Below are positions 17,502 to 27,991 of a stretch of 64,000 nt of DNA, in pieces (the first letter of the stretch is position 1; the number at the start of each line of letters is the position of its first letter). The translations under genes were made by a program, and so were the position numbers. The notes under the pieces are model-generated. The model did no database searches. It had not been told where the DNA came from and was given only the letters and a program-made list of their open reading frames with translations. The stretch is from positions 2,096,001 through 2,160,000 of the forward strand of contig NZ_CP029287.2 in assembly GCF_003201675.2 (NCBI RefSeq), read 5' to 3'. Source of the stretch: Metallosphaera hakonensis JCM 8857 = DSM 7519. Lineage in GTDB: Archaea > Thermoproteota > Thermoprotei_A > Sulfolobales > Sulfolobaceae.

Positions 17502-18344
17502 ATGGCTCAAGCAAAGAGTATACTTCAACTCCCAGACGACCCAAGATTTCTAGATATGGCATATGAAGTCCAAGGTGCAGTTCCCGAGGAGGAAAGAAAC
17601 CTCATTTCCAACCTATCTCCTCAAGACAGGGAGACGGCCCTCAAATTCTGGCAAGCAGTTAAGTCCGACTTTAGATATGATGAATACCTAAGAGGTTGCC
17701 TTAACTGTGGAGTATGCACCTCCGGTTGTCCTGCAGCCAAATTCTACGACTTCGGTCCTAGGGAAATGATTCAGTACATGATGAGGGACGAAGTTGATAA
17801 AATCTGGGAATTCACCAACAAGAAAGTTTGGGCATGCGTGCAGTGCTACACATGTTCCATGAGGTGTCCGTTCAACAACGAGATAGCCGGGCTTATAATG
17901 CTACTTAGGGAGTACTCAGTTCAATTTGCGCTCCCATCAGCTAAGGAGATTCTCGCCCCATACAGAAGGGTTCTCTATACCGTACTTACAATGGGCAATC
18001 AAGTAACCCCAGACATGATTCAGCCCGACTCCTTCCCAGACTGGGGTCCTCAAGCCGTAGAAGAGTCAAAGAACATGGATGTATACAGAAAGGCTATACC
18101 AGTTGATCTAATGCAGAGAACAGATATAGGTTGGCATCCATCTCTGCAGACTGCTGTGGAAATGATGACTATAATGATTGAGGCCGGCGTTATGGAGTCC
18201 CTTAAGGGAGTAGACAAGGACTTATACGATATGATAATGGATATTTACGAGGACAGAAAGTCCCAGCTTGAGGAAATCAAGGAGAAGTGGCAGAAGGGAG
18301 AACTGGACGAAAACGAGCTCCCAGATAGCTGGTTAGATCTTTAA
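17502..18344 (+). CDS. hdrC1: sHdr subunit HdrC1, two [4Fe-4S] ferredoxin-like protein
   Basis: Electron-transfer subunit of the sulfur-oxidising heterodisulfide reductase-like complex. CLNCGVCTSGCP (about residues 66-77) and CVQCYTCSMRCP are two complete CX2CX2CX3CP sites for [4Fe-4S] clusters. The C-terminal 130 residues are helical and acidic. At 280 residues it is longer than methanogen HdrC, as is usual for the sHdr type. It starts with ATG at 17502 after GTGA. The order hdrC1-hdrB1-hdrA-hyp-hdrC2-hdrB2 follows, so this is the first gene of the complex. A T-rich stretch behind it may attenuate transcription. Confidence 0.92.
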   Translation: MAQAKSILQLPDDPRFLDMAYEVQGAVPEEERNLISNLSPQDRETALKFWQAVKSDFRYDEYLRGCLNCGVCTSGCPAAKFYDFGPREMIQYMMRDEVDKIWEFTNKKVWACVQCYTCSMRCPFNNEIAGLIMLLREYSVQFALPSAKEILAPYRRVLYTVLTMGNQVTPDMIQPDSFPDWGPQAVEESKNMDVYRKAIPVDLMQRTDIGWHPSLQTAVEMMTIMIEAGVMESLKGVDKDLYDMIMDIYEDRKSQLEEIKEKWQKGELDENELPDSWLDL

Positions 18345-18479
18345 TCTTTTTCGTAAGGTTTTTCCTCTTTTTTCCCGCTAATTGCTAGAGTTTTGAGAAA
18401 ACTTTCATAGTTACATAAAATGTTTAATAAGTAAAGTATATAACCCTGGGCAATATTATAATGATTGAAGGTGCAAAGT

Positions 18480-19814
18480 TTGGCTACGCAAGAAATTGAT
18501 AAGAAAATGGAGGAAGAGCTGAAGGAAGCCTTCCCCATGGCTGACAACATGGACTGGAACGAAGTGTACCAGAGGATTATATATAGGTACAGTACTCCTC
18601 ATGGTCTAGATCATGTAAAGGAAGAGCTCTATAAATTAGAGGACAAGGGAGAGATCATCATTCATCATATTAAACCCTACAACAATCCAGTGAAGATGCA
18701 GACATTGAACGGTTCACCCAAGGTCATTCCAACTACTAAGTTATGGCAACACAAGAGTTGTGGACAGTGCGGTCACATCCCAGGTTATCCAACATCAGTC
18801 TTCTGGATGATGAACAAGATGGAGATAGATTACATGGACGAGCCCCACCAGACCTCTTGTACAGGCTGGAACTACCACGCCTCTGGTGCTTCGAACCCGG
18901 TGGCGCTAGCGGGAGTCTATGTTAGGAATATGTGGAGAGCCTACGAGATAGATTACTTCCCACTTATACACTGTGGTACTTCGTTCGGTCATTACAAGGA
19001 AATCAGGAACATGTTGGTCCTTCATAAGGAGATTAGAGACAAACTGAGACCTATTATGAGGAAAATGGACATGGATATAGTAATACCAGAGGAAGTTGTC
19101 CATTATTCCGAGTGGTTATATACTATGAGTAAGAAGGCTGCTCAGCAGAAGAAATACGACTTGAGCAATATTAGGGCAGCGGTTCACACGCCATGCCACG
19201 TCTACAAGCTCGTTCCAGAGGACACGATATATGACCCCGACGTCTTCCAGGGTAGAAGACCTGCTGCTCCAAGCGGAACCGCACAGAACTTCGGAGCTAA
19301 GCTTGTTGACTACTCAACCTGGTGGGATTGCTGTGGATTCGGCTTCAGGCACATCCTGACAGAGAGGGAGTTCTCGAGGAGCTTTGCCCTATTTAAGAAG
19401 GTTATACCAGCGGTAGAGGAAGGTAAAGCAGACATATTCGTGACCTCAGACACCGGATGTGTAACCACTCTAGACAAGAGTCAGTGGGCAGGGAAAGCTC
19501 ACGGATTCAACTACAACCTTCCAGTATTGGCTGACGCTCAGTTCGCAGCGATTGCTATGGGCGCAGATCCCTATACCATTGCCCAGGTTCACTGGCACGC
19601 AACTGACGTAGAAGGTTTCATGAGGAAGATAGGTGTAAACGTAGATGATTACAAGGAGAAGTTTATCCAGTATTTAGCTGACTTGAGAGAAGGCAAAGCT
19701 GAGCCAGAGTATCTGTATAAACCACACAGGAAGATCGACTTCTACCTATCAGTGCCAGAAAGGGTCAAGTGGTACAAGGGCGAAAAGGCCCAAACGTCAA
19801 ACACTTCTAAGTAA
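18480..19814 (+). CDS. hdrB1: sHdr subunit HdrB1, CCG-domain catalytic subunit
   Basis: HdrB-type subunit with two cysteine-rich CCG domains that bind non-cubane iron-sulfur clusters. The first is variant: KSCGQCGHIP, TSCTGWNYH and LIHCGTSFGH. The second has HTPCHVYK, WDCCGFGFRH and SDTGCVT. The variant first domain is usual for B1 of the sHdr complex. I place the start at TTG 18480 because GGTG at 18470-18473 lies six bases before it. A TTG at 18465 would add five residues. The protein is about 445 residues, longer than HdrB2. It should act with HdrA and HdrC1 in converting carrier-bound sulfane sulfur to sulfite. Confidence 0.9.
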   Translation: MATQEIDKKMEEELKEAFPMADNMDWNEVYQRIIYRYSTPHGLDHVKEELYKLEDKGEIIIHHIKPYNNPVKMQTLNGSPKVIPTTKLWQHKSCGQCGHIPGYPTSVFWMMNKMEIDYMDEPHQTSCTGWNYHASGASNPVALAGVYVRNMWRAYEIDYFPLIHCGTSFGHYKEIRNMLVLHKEIRDKLRPIMRKMDMDIVIPEEVVHYSEWLYTMSKKAAQQKKYDLSNIRAAVHTPCHVYKLVPEDTIYDPDVFQGRRPAAPSGTAQNFGAKLVDYSTWWDCCGFGFRHILTEREFSRSFALFKKVIPAVEEGKADIFVTSDTGCVTTLDKSQWAGKAHGFNYNLPVLADAQFAAIAMGADPYTIAQVHWHATDVEGFMRKIGVNVDDYKEKFIQYLADLREGKAEPEYLYKPHRKIDFYLSVPERVKWYKGEKAQTSNTSK

Positions 19815-19858
19815 ACCTTTTTAATTATTTTTATTAAAAATGATCTGAGAGTGAGAAT

Positions 19859-20956
19859 TTGGCAGGAGAAAAGGTCCTCGTAGTCGGATCGGGTCCAGCG
19901 GGTCTTTCTGCTACAAAGGAGTTAAGAAACCTAGGAGTTGACGTTGTCTTAGTTGAGAGAGAGTCCTACCTAGGCGGAACTCCAAAGAAGCTGAAGTATA
20001 GTCTCCTATTTCCTGAACTGAGGCCTGCTTCAGAGGTTCTTGACCCACTGATTAAGGGAGTGGAGTCAAGCGGTGTTAAAACCTACATGGAAAGCATAGT
20101 TGAGGGAGTTAAGGACGAGGGAAAAGGCTTTACCGTCTCCATTAAAGATAAGTCGGGAAAAATAACTAACGAGAAAGTTAATGCAATAATTGCAGCATCA
20201 GGATTCGAACACTTCGATTCCAGGAGGAAGTACGAGTACGGTTATGGAATTATCCCCAATATCTACCAGATCTCGGACATAGAAAGAATGCTCTCTGAGA
20301 ACAAGCTGGTTACAACTAAGGGAACTCCTCCAAAGAGGGTTGCAATACTTCTATGTGTGGGTTCAAGGGACGCCACTGTTGGTAACACTTATTGCTCCAG
20401 GGTGTGCTGTGCAGTCTCAACGAAGCAGGCTATGGAAATCAAGGAGAGGGTCCCTGACGCCGTGGTCCATATTTACTACATGGATATCAGAACTTACGGC
20501 CTCATGGAGGACAAACTGTACTGGAAGTCTCAGCTTGAGTACAGGGTAGGATACATTAGAGGTAGAATCTCGGAGTTCATGAGAGGTCCGAATGATACGG
20601 TCATCATTAAGGGAGAAGACACCATGAATTTGAACAGAGCCCTAGTAGTTCCCTATGATATGGTTATCCTAGCTAACGGTATGGAATTGGGTCTCGGATC
20701 GAAGCAAGTGGCCAAGGCGTTAGGCTTAGAGCTTGAGGAGCACGGATTCGTGAAACCCATAGATCCAGACAGGCTACCCGTTCAGTCTACTAAGAAGGGC
20801 ATCTTCTTGGCAGGAGCCATAACAGGTCCCAAGACCATATCTGACTCAATAACTGAAGGCTATGCTGCAGCCATGAAGGCCTACGAGTACGTAACCAAGG
20901 GAGTCTGGGACGAATCAGACTTCGCCAAGAAGAGGGTCGAGGTGGCCCATCATTAG
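19859..20956 (+). CDS. hdrA: sHdr subunit HdrA, FAD protein
   Basis: Flavin subunit of sHdr, 365 residues. LVVGSGPAGLSA at residues 7-18 is the FAD dinucleotide fold. GNTYCSRVCCAVSTKQA holds the cysteines that bind the conserved [4Fe-4S] cluster in this family, and IFLAGAITGPKTISDSITEGYAAA is the second FAD region. It lacks the extra ferredoxin and MvhD-like domains of methanogen HdrA, in line with sHdrA, which does not perform the same bifurcation. Start TTG 19859 follows a GAGAGTGAG site. The preceding T-rich spacer separates it from hdrB1 by 44 bp. Confidence 0.92.
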   Translation: MAGEKVLVVGSGPAGLSATKELRNLGVDVVLVERESYLGGTPKKLKYSLLFPELRPASEVLDPLIKGVESSGVKTYMESIVEGVKDEGKGFTVSIKDKSGKITNEKVNAIIAASGFEHFDSRRKYEYGYGIIPNIYQISDIERMLSENKLVTTKGTPPKRVAILLCVGSRDATVGNTYCSRVCCAVSTKQAMEIKERVPDAVVHIYYMDIRTYGLMEDKLYWKSQLEYRVGYIRGRISEFMRGPNDTVIIKGEDTMNLNRALVVPYDMVILANGMELGLGSKQVAKALGLELEEHGFVKPIDPDRLPVQSTKKGIFLAGAITGPKTISDSITEGYAAAMKAYEYVTKGVWDESDFAKKRVEVAHH

Positions 20957-20966
20957 TACAGTTTTT

Positions 20967-21675
20967 TTGAACATTGATTTTGTACGTGAGATTTACAACG
21001 CAATGTTGAACGTAGATGTAAATAACACGGCCTCAGGAGACGCTAAGAAATCCCTAAATCTGATCCTAGAGGCCATGAAACTAAAGTCCGATTTCCTCAG
21101 GACCGTACAGGTGTCTACAGAGGAGGAAATGAAGCAGGTCTTCGACTCGGTTTTCTATGCGAGAAAGCATTACGATGATGCACTGAGAAATTCTGGAGTC
21201 GCTGTCTTCTCAAAAGCCTTAGAGACTCTAAGGGATCAAGATTTGAGTTATGAGGATCGTGTAAAAAGGTTCTCGTCAGCGATAAAGGCAACGGACCAGG
21301 AGGATATTGAGGATATGTCCAAAGAGATAATTCATTATCTTTACCCTGAGGAGTTTCCTCTGTGGACCAGATGGATATGGAACCAGTCTAAGAACACAGG
21401 CTCAATAAATTACGTGTTAAAGGAGAATCTCTCCCTGAAATCCCACGGAGAGTTTCTCTCAGCAGTGGATGAGTTAAGAAAGGTCCTAGAGGTTTTCGGG
21501 CTCTCCACAGGTAACTATTATCCAACCTCAATTTTTCTAGTGTATGCGTATGTGAGGTATTTAGACTACACAACACACCTCGCGGTCGATAAGAAGGCTG
21601 CGGGGTTGATTCCCACACACCTCACAACCACGGCCCTGGTTATGGGCCTAAAACCATTTATCAAGGTGATAAAAC

Positions 21676-21689
<14 letters not shown>
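20967..21689 (+). CDS. sHdr-associated conserved protein (hyp)
   Basis: The 240-residue protein of unknown function that always lies between hdrA and hdrC2 in sHdr operons. It has no cysteine. It is helical with [15 protein letters not shown] and [15 protein letters not shown], and the last part ([21 protein letters not shown]) is hydrophobic but not clearly membrane-spanning. The start is TTG at 20967, 10 bp after hdrA. An ORF end overlapping hdrC2 by 14 bp shows co-translation. It may be an assembly or structural partner of the complex. Confidence 0.82.
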
Positions 21690-22364
<675 letters not shown>

Positions 22365-22368
<4 letters not shown>

Positions 22369-23285
22369 CCGAAATAATGAATCCATACGGGAAAGTGGCC
22401 CTGTATCCGGGCTGCGCTTTAGACGGACTTGGGAAATCATACGATGTCACGTTACAACTGGTAGCCAAGGACTTAGGAATTAACTATGAAAAGATTGAGG
22501 ACTACAACTGCTGTGGAGCGCTGGAGGTAAAGAACGTAAACACCATGGCTGGGCTCCTACTTCCTGCTAGGAACTTGTCCCTAGCGAGACAGATGGGAGC
22601 GAACGCTGTGATGTCAGCCTGTCCAGGATGTCACTACTCGCTTTCAAGAACTCAGTACTTCATGACTAGATATCCAAAGCTAAGGGAAAAGGTAAACGGC
22701 TACCTAGAGAAGATGGGAGAAAAACAGTACGACATGCAGTTACTCATGATACACGCTGTAGAGTTCATTTATAACACTGTTGGACCCGAGGGAGTCAAGA
22801 GCAGAGTAAAGAGACCGCTTCAGGGACTTAAGGTCGCCCCATATTATGGATGCCTCTACTCTAGACCCAAGGCCTACACTCTCACGGGATATATGAAGAT
22901 GAAGGATGACCCAGAGAGGCCGGTATTCATGGACGAACTCCTGACAGCTCTTGGAGCAGAGGTAGTTCCCTTCGAGTCAAAGACCATGTGCTGTGGAGGC
23001 CCCCACGTTTACTCGGACGTCAATACATCCCTCCACTTAGAGGCCAGAATACTCAAGGATGCTAGAAGGAACGGAGCGGAGCTTCTAATCACTGACTGTC
23101 CATTGGGTCACGTAGCCATAGAGACGAACATGAACAAAATAGCAGAGAAGTACGGAGAAGATTTGAGGATGCCCTTGACTTACTTCACTCAATTGCTGGC
23201 TTTCGCCTTCGGACATAGTCCAGAGGAAACGTTGTTAACAGCCAACCTCACGAACCCCATGTCGGTACTGAAAAGGTATATGTAA
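22365..23285 (+). CDS. hdrB2: sHdr subunit HdrB2, canonical CCG-domain subunit
   Basis: A 306-residue HdrB with two intact CCG domains. The first has [16 protein letters not shown] and ACPGCHYS. The second has [16 protein letters not shown] and DCPLGH. These ligate non-cubane [4Fe-4S] clusters, the site of disulfide or persulfide chemistry. Unlike HdrB1 it matches the methanogen pattern fully. Last gene of the complex operon, overlapping hdrC2 by 4 bp and followed by two six-T runs. Confidence 0.92.
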
Positions 23286-23287
23286 GC

Positions 23288-23300
23288 TTTTTTCTTTTTT
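23288..23300 (+). terminator. T-rich terminator of the sHdr operon
   Basis: Two runs of six T separated by one C immediately after the hdrB2 stop. The following DUF202 gene begins 17 bp later, so it may be read through or have its own start signals. Confidence 0.5.
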
Positions 23301-23317
23301 ATTCTTCTAATTTCTCC

Positions 23318-23650
23318 ATGGTATCTCCATCTGATCATATGGCTAATGAGAGAACTTTTCTAGCTTGGATAAGGACCGGAGTCGCCTTAATTGGATTCGG
23401 GTTTGTAATAGCTAAGTTCGCTCTCTTTCTTCAAATCCTTAAAGGTGTAAAAGGAACCGGAGAATCTGTGACCTTCGGAGAAGTAATGATAGTGCTTGGG
23501 GCAGTTGTGATAATGTATGGTCTTCTAATTTATTATTTAACGGAGAAGGACCTGGATAACGGGACATATAAGTCGAGGCATGTTATTAACTCCGTCTTTG
23601 CCATGCTCGTGCTCATAATCGCTGTTACCTTAGCATTGCTTGTAATATAA
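23318..23650 (+). CDS. DUF202/YidH-family membrane protein
   Basis: A 110-residue membrane protein. NERTFLAWIRTGVALIGFGFVIAKF is the DUF202 signature. Three predicted membrane segments lie at about residues 20-45, 62-80 and 90-110. The function of the family is unknown. ATG 23318 is used. ATG 23339 also gives a complete domain. It lies directly behind the sHdr operon on the same strand, but such proteins occur in many contexts, so no link to sulfur is claimed. Confidence 0.8.
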   Translation: MVSPSDHMANERTFLAWIRTGVALIGFGFVIAKFALFLQILKGVKGTGESVTFGEVMIVLGAVVIMYGLLIYYLTEKDLDNGTYKSRHVINSVFAMLVLIIAVTLALLVI

Positions 23651-23953
23651 GAGAATTAAGCTAATCATGCATTGACCTGTGCATCGACCAATATCTCAAA
23701 TGATTCCTTTACCAATTCCTGGATAGCGGTTTACGACCACTCTTTACTCTGGACATTTACCCATACTATGGTCGATTCCTCACTATACTTTTAATTATCT
23801 CGTTTGATTTATTTGTAATTTTTTAAATTAAGTCTAGCCTTCTAAGGTGGATCCTGAACATTGTTAAACTTTCCCAAAACTGTGGAGTTTTTCCCACGCC
23901 CATTACCTAGGATCAAGAATTTATTATTTATCTGTGTCATGTTTACTCCAAAA

Positions 23954-24865
23954 ATGTTACCATTGATACTAGAGCTAGTTGCGGTTCTTAGTTTGATGTT
24001 AATTTCGGCAGAACTTCTGTCACGAGGAGTTGAGGATCTAGAGGGATCTGTTGGACAGGGAATAGCTGGTGGGGTTATCCTAGGGAACCTAACGGCATTG
24101 CCTGAAACTCTGATTGTTGTGGTAGCTGTCCTGGAACACAAGGGAAACATAGCATTAGGTTCGGCAATTGGCGGAAATGTGGTTCTGTTTACCTTAGGAT
24201 TAGGTCTGATAAGCATTGTATATTTCTCGAAATGGCGAAAACACCTACAAATGAAGGGAGACTATCGTCATGAGTTATACGTCATAGGTATAGCCTCCCT
24301 GATAATCGTGGGTTCCATAGGTCTTGGAAACCTTAATCCAGGGTTCTCTGTTCTCCTATTTCTGCTTTACCTCTATTACCTACTCAAGAGAGCTAAGGCA
24401 GGAACTAAAAGTAGACTGGATCTCAAGTCAATAATAGAGGTGGTTGTGGGAGGAGCTGTTATTGTGGCTCTAGCTCCACTTTTCGTGGGATTAATTGAGG
24501 CATTGAGTCTTTCCCTGGGCATTTCTCAGACATGGGTGTCCCTAGCCGTGACTCCAGTCGTAGCCGAACTTGAGGAGGGGATATCTGCCATCCGGTTGGC
24601 TATTCGTTATCAGGGAGGTGGTTCAACTGCCGTAGTAAGTTATTTTGGAAGTAAAATTCAGAACGTCACAATTCTTCTGGGGTTAGTGGGCCTCGATTTC
24701 GTAAATACTCGAGGTCCTTACATTCTCCTGGCTCTAATCTCCAATCTTATTGGAATCTTTGTGATTAGGGACGGCAAATTAACGGTAGTCGAGGGGATAA
24801 TCCTGTCTCTTCTTTACTTCCTTTTCCTTTACATCGCTTTTATTTTCCAGAATTCTGCAATTTGA
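23954..24865 (+). CDS. Sodium/calcium exchanger-like (CaCA superfamily) membrane protein
   Basis: A membrane protein of about 303 residues with two inverted alpha-repeats. The first is GGVILGNLTALPETLIVVVA...NIALGSAIGGNVV. The second is LAVTPVVAELEEGISAIRLAIRY...STAVVSYFGSKIQNVTILLG. The acidic residues Glu in LPET and in ELEEG hold the cation-site positions, so it likely exchanges Ca2+ or another cation for Na+ or H+. The open frame reaches back to 23861. TTATTATTTA (23921-23930) fits a leaderless start at ATG 23954, and ATG 23939 is also possible. The motifs depart from canonical YrbG/NCX, so the ion is uncertain. Confidence 0.68.
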   Translation: MLPLILELVAVLSLMLISAELLSRGVEDLEGSVGQGIAGGVILGNLTALPETLIVVVAVLEHKGNIALGSAIGGNVVLFTLGLGLISIVYFSKWRKHLQMKGDYRHELYVIGIASLIIVGSIGLGNLNPGFSVLLFLLYLYYLLKRAKAGTKSRLDLKSIIEVVVGGAVIVALAPLFVGLIEALSLSLGISQTWVSLAVTPVVAELEEGISAIRLAIRYQGGGSTAVVSYFGSKIQNVTILLGLVGLDFVNTRGPYILLALISNLIGIFVIRDGKLTVVEGIILSLLYFLFLYIAFIFQNSAI

Positions 24866-26462
24866 TCGAAGCTCATTATCTCTTGTGGATAGGTTGTATA
24901 GGTAGTTATTCAAAGGATACTGGAAAATTAATCCCTTAAACTTAACACATGAGAGACGTGGAATTCCTCGATAACAGTTGCTGGCCGCATTAGCGATGCC
25001 GGGACTCCTCGGTTAGGATCTGTGGGGTTACGCCTCTACTCCATGAGATCATCTAAGCTAAATGTCAGAAATTCGGAGTTCCATTGAAGTGCAACTGGGT
25101 CCATTTTCTGAAACAAGTTTAGAGGAATAGTTCTAGTTTTCCCATCTTGACTGATATTTCTCTGTTCAACTTATCATATTCATGTGTTTATTTTTATTGT
25201 ATTGTAACGGAGGTTGATGGTTTTCTAGAGTCTAGTATCCAGAAATGGAGGGCTTTATACTAAAAGGAAAAGGTCTAATCTCAGATATACGTGGATTCAC
25301 CCTCATATTTGCCGTAATTTAGATCGCTCATGGTATAAATCAATAATTCTCCATTATCTTCAGTGATTTACATGTTCCATAGGAATAGAAGATCCTAACA
25401 CTTTTCCAGTTACCCCGCCTTAGTCTCCCAACTTCACGTTGTTTACATCGGTTGTATCTCTTTCCCTTCAAATGTCAAGTTAATCTCTAGTTAACTATAC
25501 CAAATATTACTAGACACCGGAATTTCCCCTTTATTTACGGGACTTGGATCGGAAGCCTTGGTATTTTGATTCTTTTATTAAATTGAAAATAATACGTTCA
25601 ATGAGTATTACCCCTTTTCATATCTGGAGAGGGCTATATCTCGTGATGCAATTCGCCACGGAGAAGCCGAATAAGTAATGTGCGTTTAAGACGGCGGTGA
25701 ATCCCTAAATCTAAATTAAGATGTCCAGAACTATTTGGAGGACAACTTCATCACGTTATGAGATATCAAGCCTACTCTTCAAGGTTACCCTTATAACGAT
25801 GATCTCGGGCTGACTTAGAGCTCATGCCTCAGATTTGGGCATATATTCGGATAAGATAATCGGGCATTTCAGGTGCGAGAGACAGATTACGTTTTACAGG
25901 TAGTTGAGTGTTTGCCTGAGCATCCTTTCAAGTTACGTTTTATGGAAAAATCTCATCTGCCTTTCCTTATACCTTGAATGTTAAGATAAATTCTCTTCAA
26001 TAATTTTTACAACAACGTTTAGGATGAGATCCTATATGACCTTATTATGCTTTTTCATAGAAGTAGAAGACTGAATAATATAAACTAAAATTTCAGGAGA
26101 GTGTATACTTAAGATGCGTTAGCCCCTCTTATCCCTGAATTAACGCTGGTCGGAGCTATCCGTTAAAGGATGTGGGAAGCATGGACGGTTTTAAAGACTT
26201 TATTGAAGCCAAGGATCAAGACAGAAATCAAAATTCCATGAAGCCCAAACCTAGGAGGTTGATACTAACACTAGTGTTTCTGGTAAGTTATTAGCTAGAA
26301 ATCCAACATATTTATGGTTAAATATTTTCTGGAAATACTAACGTATTTCAACATTCCATGTCCGGCTAACAATTTCTCTTAGCATGTTCAAGGCGATTTG
26401 GCCAAGCTTAGTATCTCACAATTCAAGTTAAACTTTAATAGATAAGAGTTAAACTAATACTT
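24866..26462. other. 1.6-kb gene-poor stretch, apparently decayed sequence
   Basis: No open frame of useful length with a recognisable product was found on either strand. Only short frames remain, for example 25 codons from about 25240 and 37 codons at 26181-26294. Base composition is not unusual for the window and I saw no clear inverted repeat, tRNA or CRISPR-like array. It is flanked by a transporter gene and a toxin-antitoxin pair, a common setting for old integration or deletion sites. Confidence 0.6.
26181..26294 (+). pseudogene. Possible N-terminal gene fragment
   Basis: A 37-codon frame with ATG, a charged start (MDGFKDFIEAKDQDRNQN) and then a basic stretch and hydrophobic residues (KPKPRRLILTLVFLVSY) that end in a stop just as a membrane helix begins. 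It looks like the first part of a truncated membrane protein gene. It is short and could be chance. Confidence 0.2.
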
Positions 26463-26705
26463 ATGGTCTCAGTGACAAAGGTACACAGAAAGGGAATAGT
26501 TGTTATTCCGAAGGAGTTGAGAGAGATGTTTAACATCAAAGAGGGAGACGAGGTTCTTATTTTCAGTGACGAATTTGGTATCCACATACTTCCAAAGAAG
26601 TCTCCAGAAGAGTTATTCGGGATAGATAGCGGAAAGGGTCTTGAGGAGCTGGCGAAGGAACAGATTAAGGAAAGGGAGGCCGAACGTGCGAAGGTATATT
26701 CTTGA
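26463..26705 (+). CDS. vapB: VapB-type antitoxin, AbrB family
   Basis: An 80-residue protein. VSVTKVHRKGIVVIPKELREMF and NIKEGDEVLIFSDEFGIHILPK form an AbrB/SpoVT swapped-hairpin DNA-binding domain. The acidic/basic C-terminal tail (EELAKEQIKEREAERAK) would wrap the toxin. It overlaps vapC by 20 bp. The pair is usually autoregulated by the antitoxin-toxin complex binding its promoter. GTTAAAC-like A/T-rich sequence precedes the ATG. Confidence 0.88.
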   Translation: MVSVTKVHRKGIVVIPKELREMFNIKEGDEVLIFSDEFGIHILPKKSPEELFGIDSGKGLEELAKEQIKEREAERAKVYS

Positions 26706-27072
26706 TGCCAATATAATCTTTCAATTCTTTTCTGGTTCACCACTTGTGAAGAAGTTTCTCATAAACAACGATGAGAGGTTAATAAACGCAGTGAACCTCT
26801 CAGAGTTCGCCTATCACTACGCTAGAAGATATGGACTTAAGGCATCAAACGCGAGATTAAACTATCTCTTAACCTTCGTTAAGTTTGTTGAAGTCGATAG
26901 GACTTTAACAGAGATAGCGTCGAGAGCCAGAGTGAAATATAACCTTTCTTTGGGGGATTCGTTTCTTATAGCCACTGCCGAAAGGGAACGGGGAATAATA
27001 GTTACTTCTGATCACGAGTTGGTGGAAAGGGCATCCAACGACTACCACGTTGAGTTTGTCCCTCTCATGTAA
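26686..27072 (+). CDS. vapC: VapC-type PIN-domain toxin
   Basis: Ribonuclease toxin of 128 residues. The acidic PIN residues are all seen: Asp in YILDANIIF, Glu in VNLSEFAYHY, Asp in LGDSFLIATA and Asp in VTSDHEL. The start is set at GTG 26686, with GGGAGG six bases upstream inside vapB. A longer frame from 26641 adds only residues that do not fit the family. It cleaves RNA when released from the antitoxin. Confidence 0.88.
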   Translation: MRRYILDANIIFQFFSGSPLVKKFLINNDERLINAVNLSEFAYHYARRYGLKASNARLNYLLTFVKFVEVDRTLTEIASRARVKYNLSLGDSFLIATAERERGIIVTSDHELVERASNDYHVEFVPLM

Positions 27073-27533
27073 TCTTAGCAGCGTTTTATTATGAACCGTC
27101 AATCGTTATATTGTTCTTTGAACATTAATTACAAATGAGAAGATCGATACTTCGAGTATTTAATATGTAGTAAAGATTTTTTCGTACTCTTTTAATATTG
27201 TTATTGACAGGTTTATCCTGGTTATTACGGTTCATGAGTATTACTCCTGGGAATCTAACTCTGGGGCTAGCCCAACTATGTCGTTTCGTCTTATAATTAA
27301 AAACGTTATAGTATTAATAGTTCAGATTATCCTCAAGAGATGGTCCATACATTGATCCACTTGTAGATACACTGGACAGTGTACGGAAGAATAGTGATTA
27401 AATGCGAGTAATCAATATGATATTTCAATAGGTGGAGGCATGGCTTACAGATTATCTAGCCCTATTATCGTTGGATTCAACTAATGGATAGTTAGAAAAG
27501 CTTTTATAGAAATATTACCATGGAATATTTAAC
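27073..27533. other. 460-bp intergenic region without recognisable gene
   Basis: AT-rich, with only very short frames on both strands. Holds the promoter of the pilin-like gene at its right end (AGCTTTTATAGAAAT, about 30 nt before ATG 27534). No repeat or RNA gene recognised. Confidence 0.5.
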
Positions 27534-27953
27534 ATGAGAAAATCTAGAAGAGGAATATCGGATTCCATCACGGTGATGATCCTTATTGTGGTAGCTGTAA
27601 CATTGACGCTTTCTGTCGCAGTGATAGGATTTACACTTTTCAAAAGCTACGGTTCTCAGAACTTAGTTGTAGTTAAAGGGGTTCCTGTCATATATCAGGC
27701 AAATAACAAACTTGTTCTTAATATAACGCTTCAGAACATGGGAACTACGACAATTCTAATCAGAGGTGTGAGCTTAGATAGTAACGTAGAGAACAGCACG
27801 GCATTTACTTTACCAGCGGGAGAGACGGAGACGTTCCAGGTAGAGTTTTCTCCAAGTACCTTCATAATGAACGAAACCCTAGTGAAGGTTACAGTGTTCA
27901 CTTCATCGCAACTTATCCCACAGATTTACACCTATGCCCAAGTTAAAAATTGA
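27534..27953 (+). CDS. Type IV pilin-like surface protein with class III signal peptide
   Basis: A 139-residue protein with a short basic leader MRKSRRG followed by ISDSITVMILIVVAVTLTLSVAVIGF, the hydrophobic helix of archaeal type IV pilins. Cleavage by PibD after the Gly is expected. The rest is a beta-rich extracellular domain with several N-glycosylation sequons (for example NIT, NST, NET). No assembly ATPase or membrane platform gene adjoins it. It could be a pilin used by a pilus machine encoded elsewhere, or a related surface-anchored protein. Confidence 0.78.
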   Translation: MRKSRRGISDSITVMILIVVAVTLTLSVAVIGFTLFKSYGSQNLVVVKGVPVIYQANNKLVLNITLQNMGTTTILIRGVSLDSNVENSTAFTLPAGETETFQVEFSPSTFIMNETLVKVTVFTSSQLIPQIYTYAQVKN

Positions 27954-27991
27954 AGATAGGTAGGCTCTGAATCTGTTTTGTTCCTGTGAGT

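Noticed and set aside
24960-25060. GC-richer stretch considered as a tRNA or RNA gene
   Set aside because: I could not fold a cloverleaf with a T-arm motif or find a matching anticodon loop.
27534-27953. Considered as an archaellin
   Set aside because: It is short and no archaellum genes (arlX, arlG, arlI, arlJ) adjoin it. The class III leader fits type IV pilins in general.
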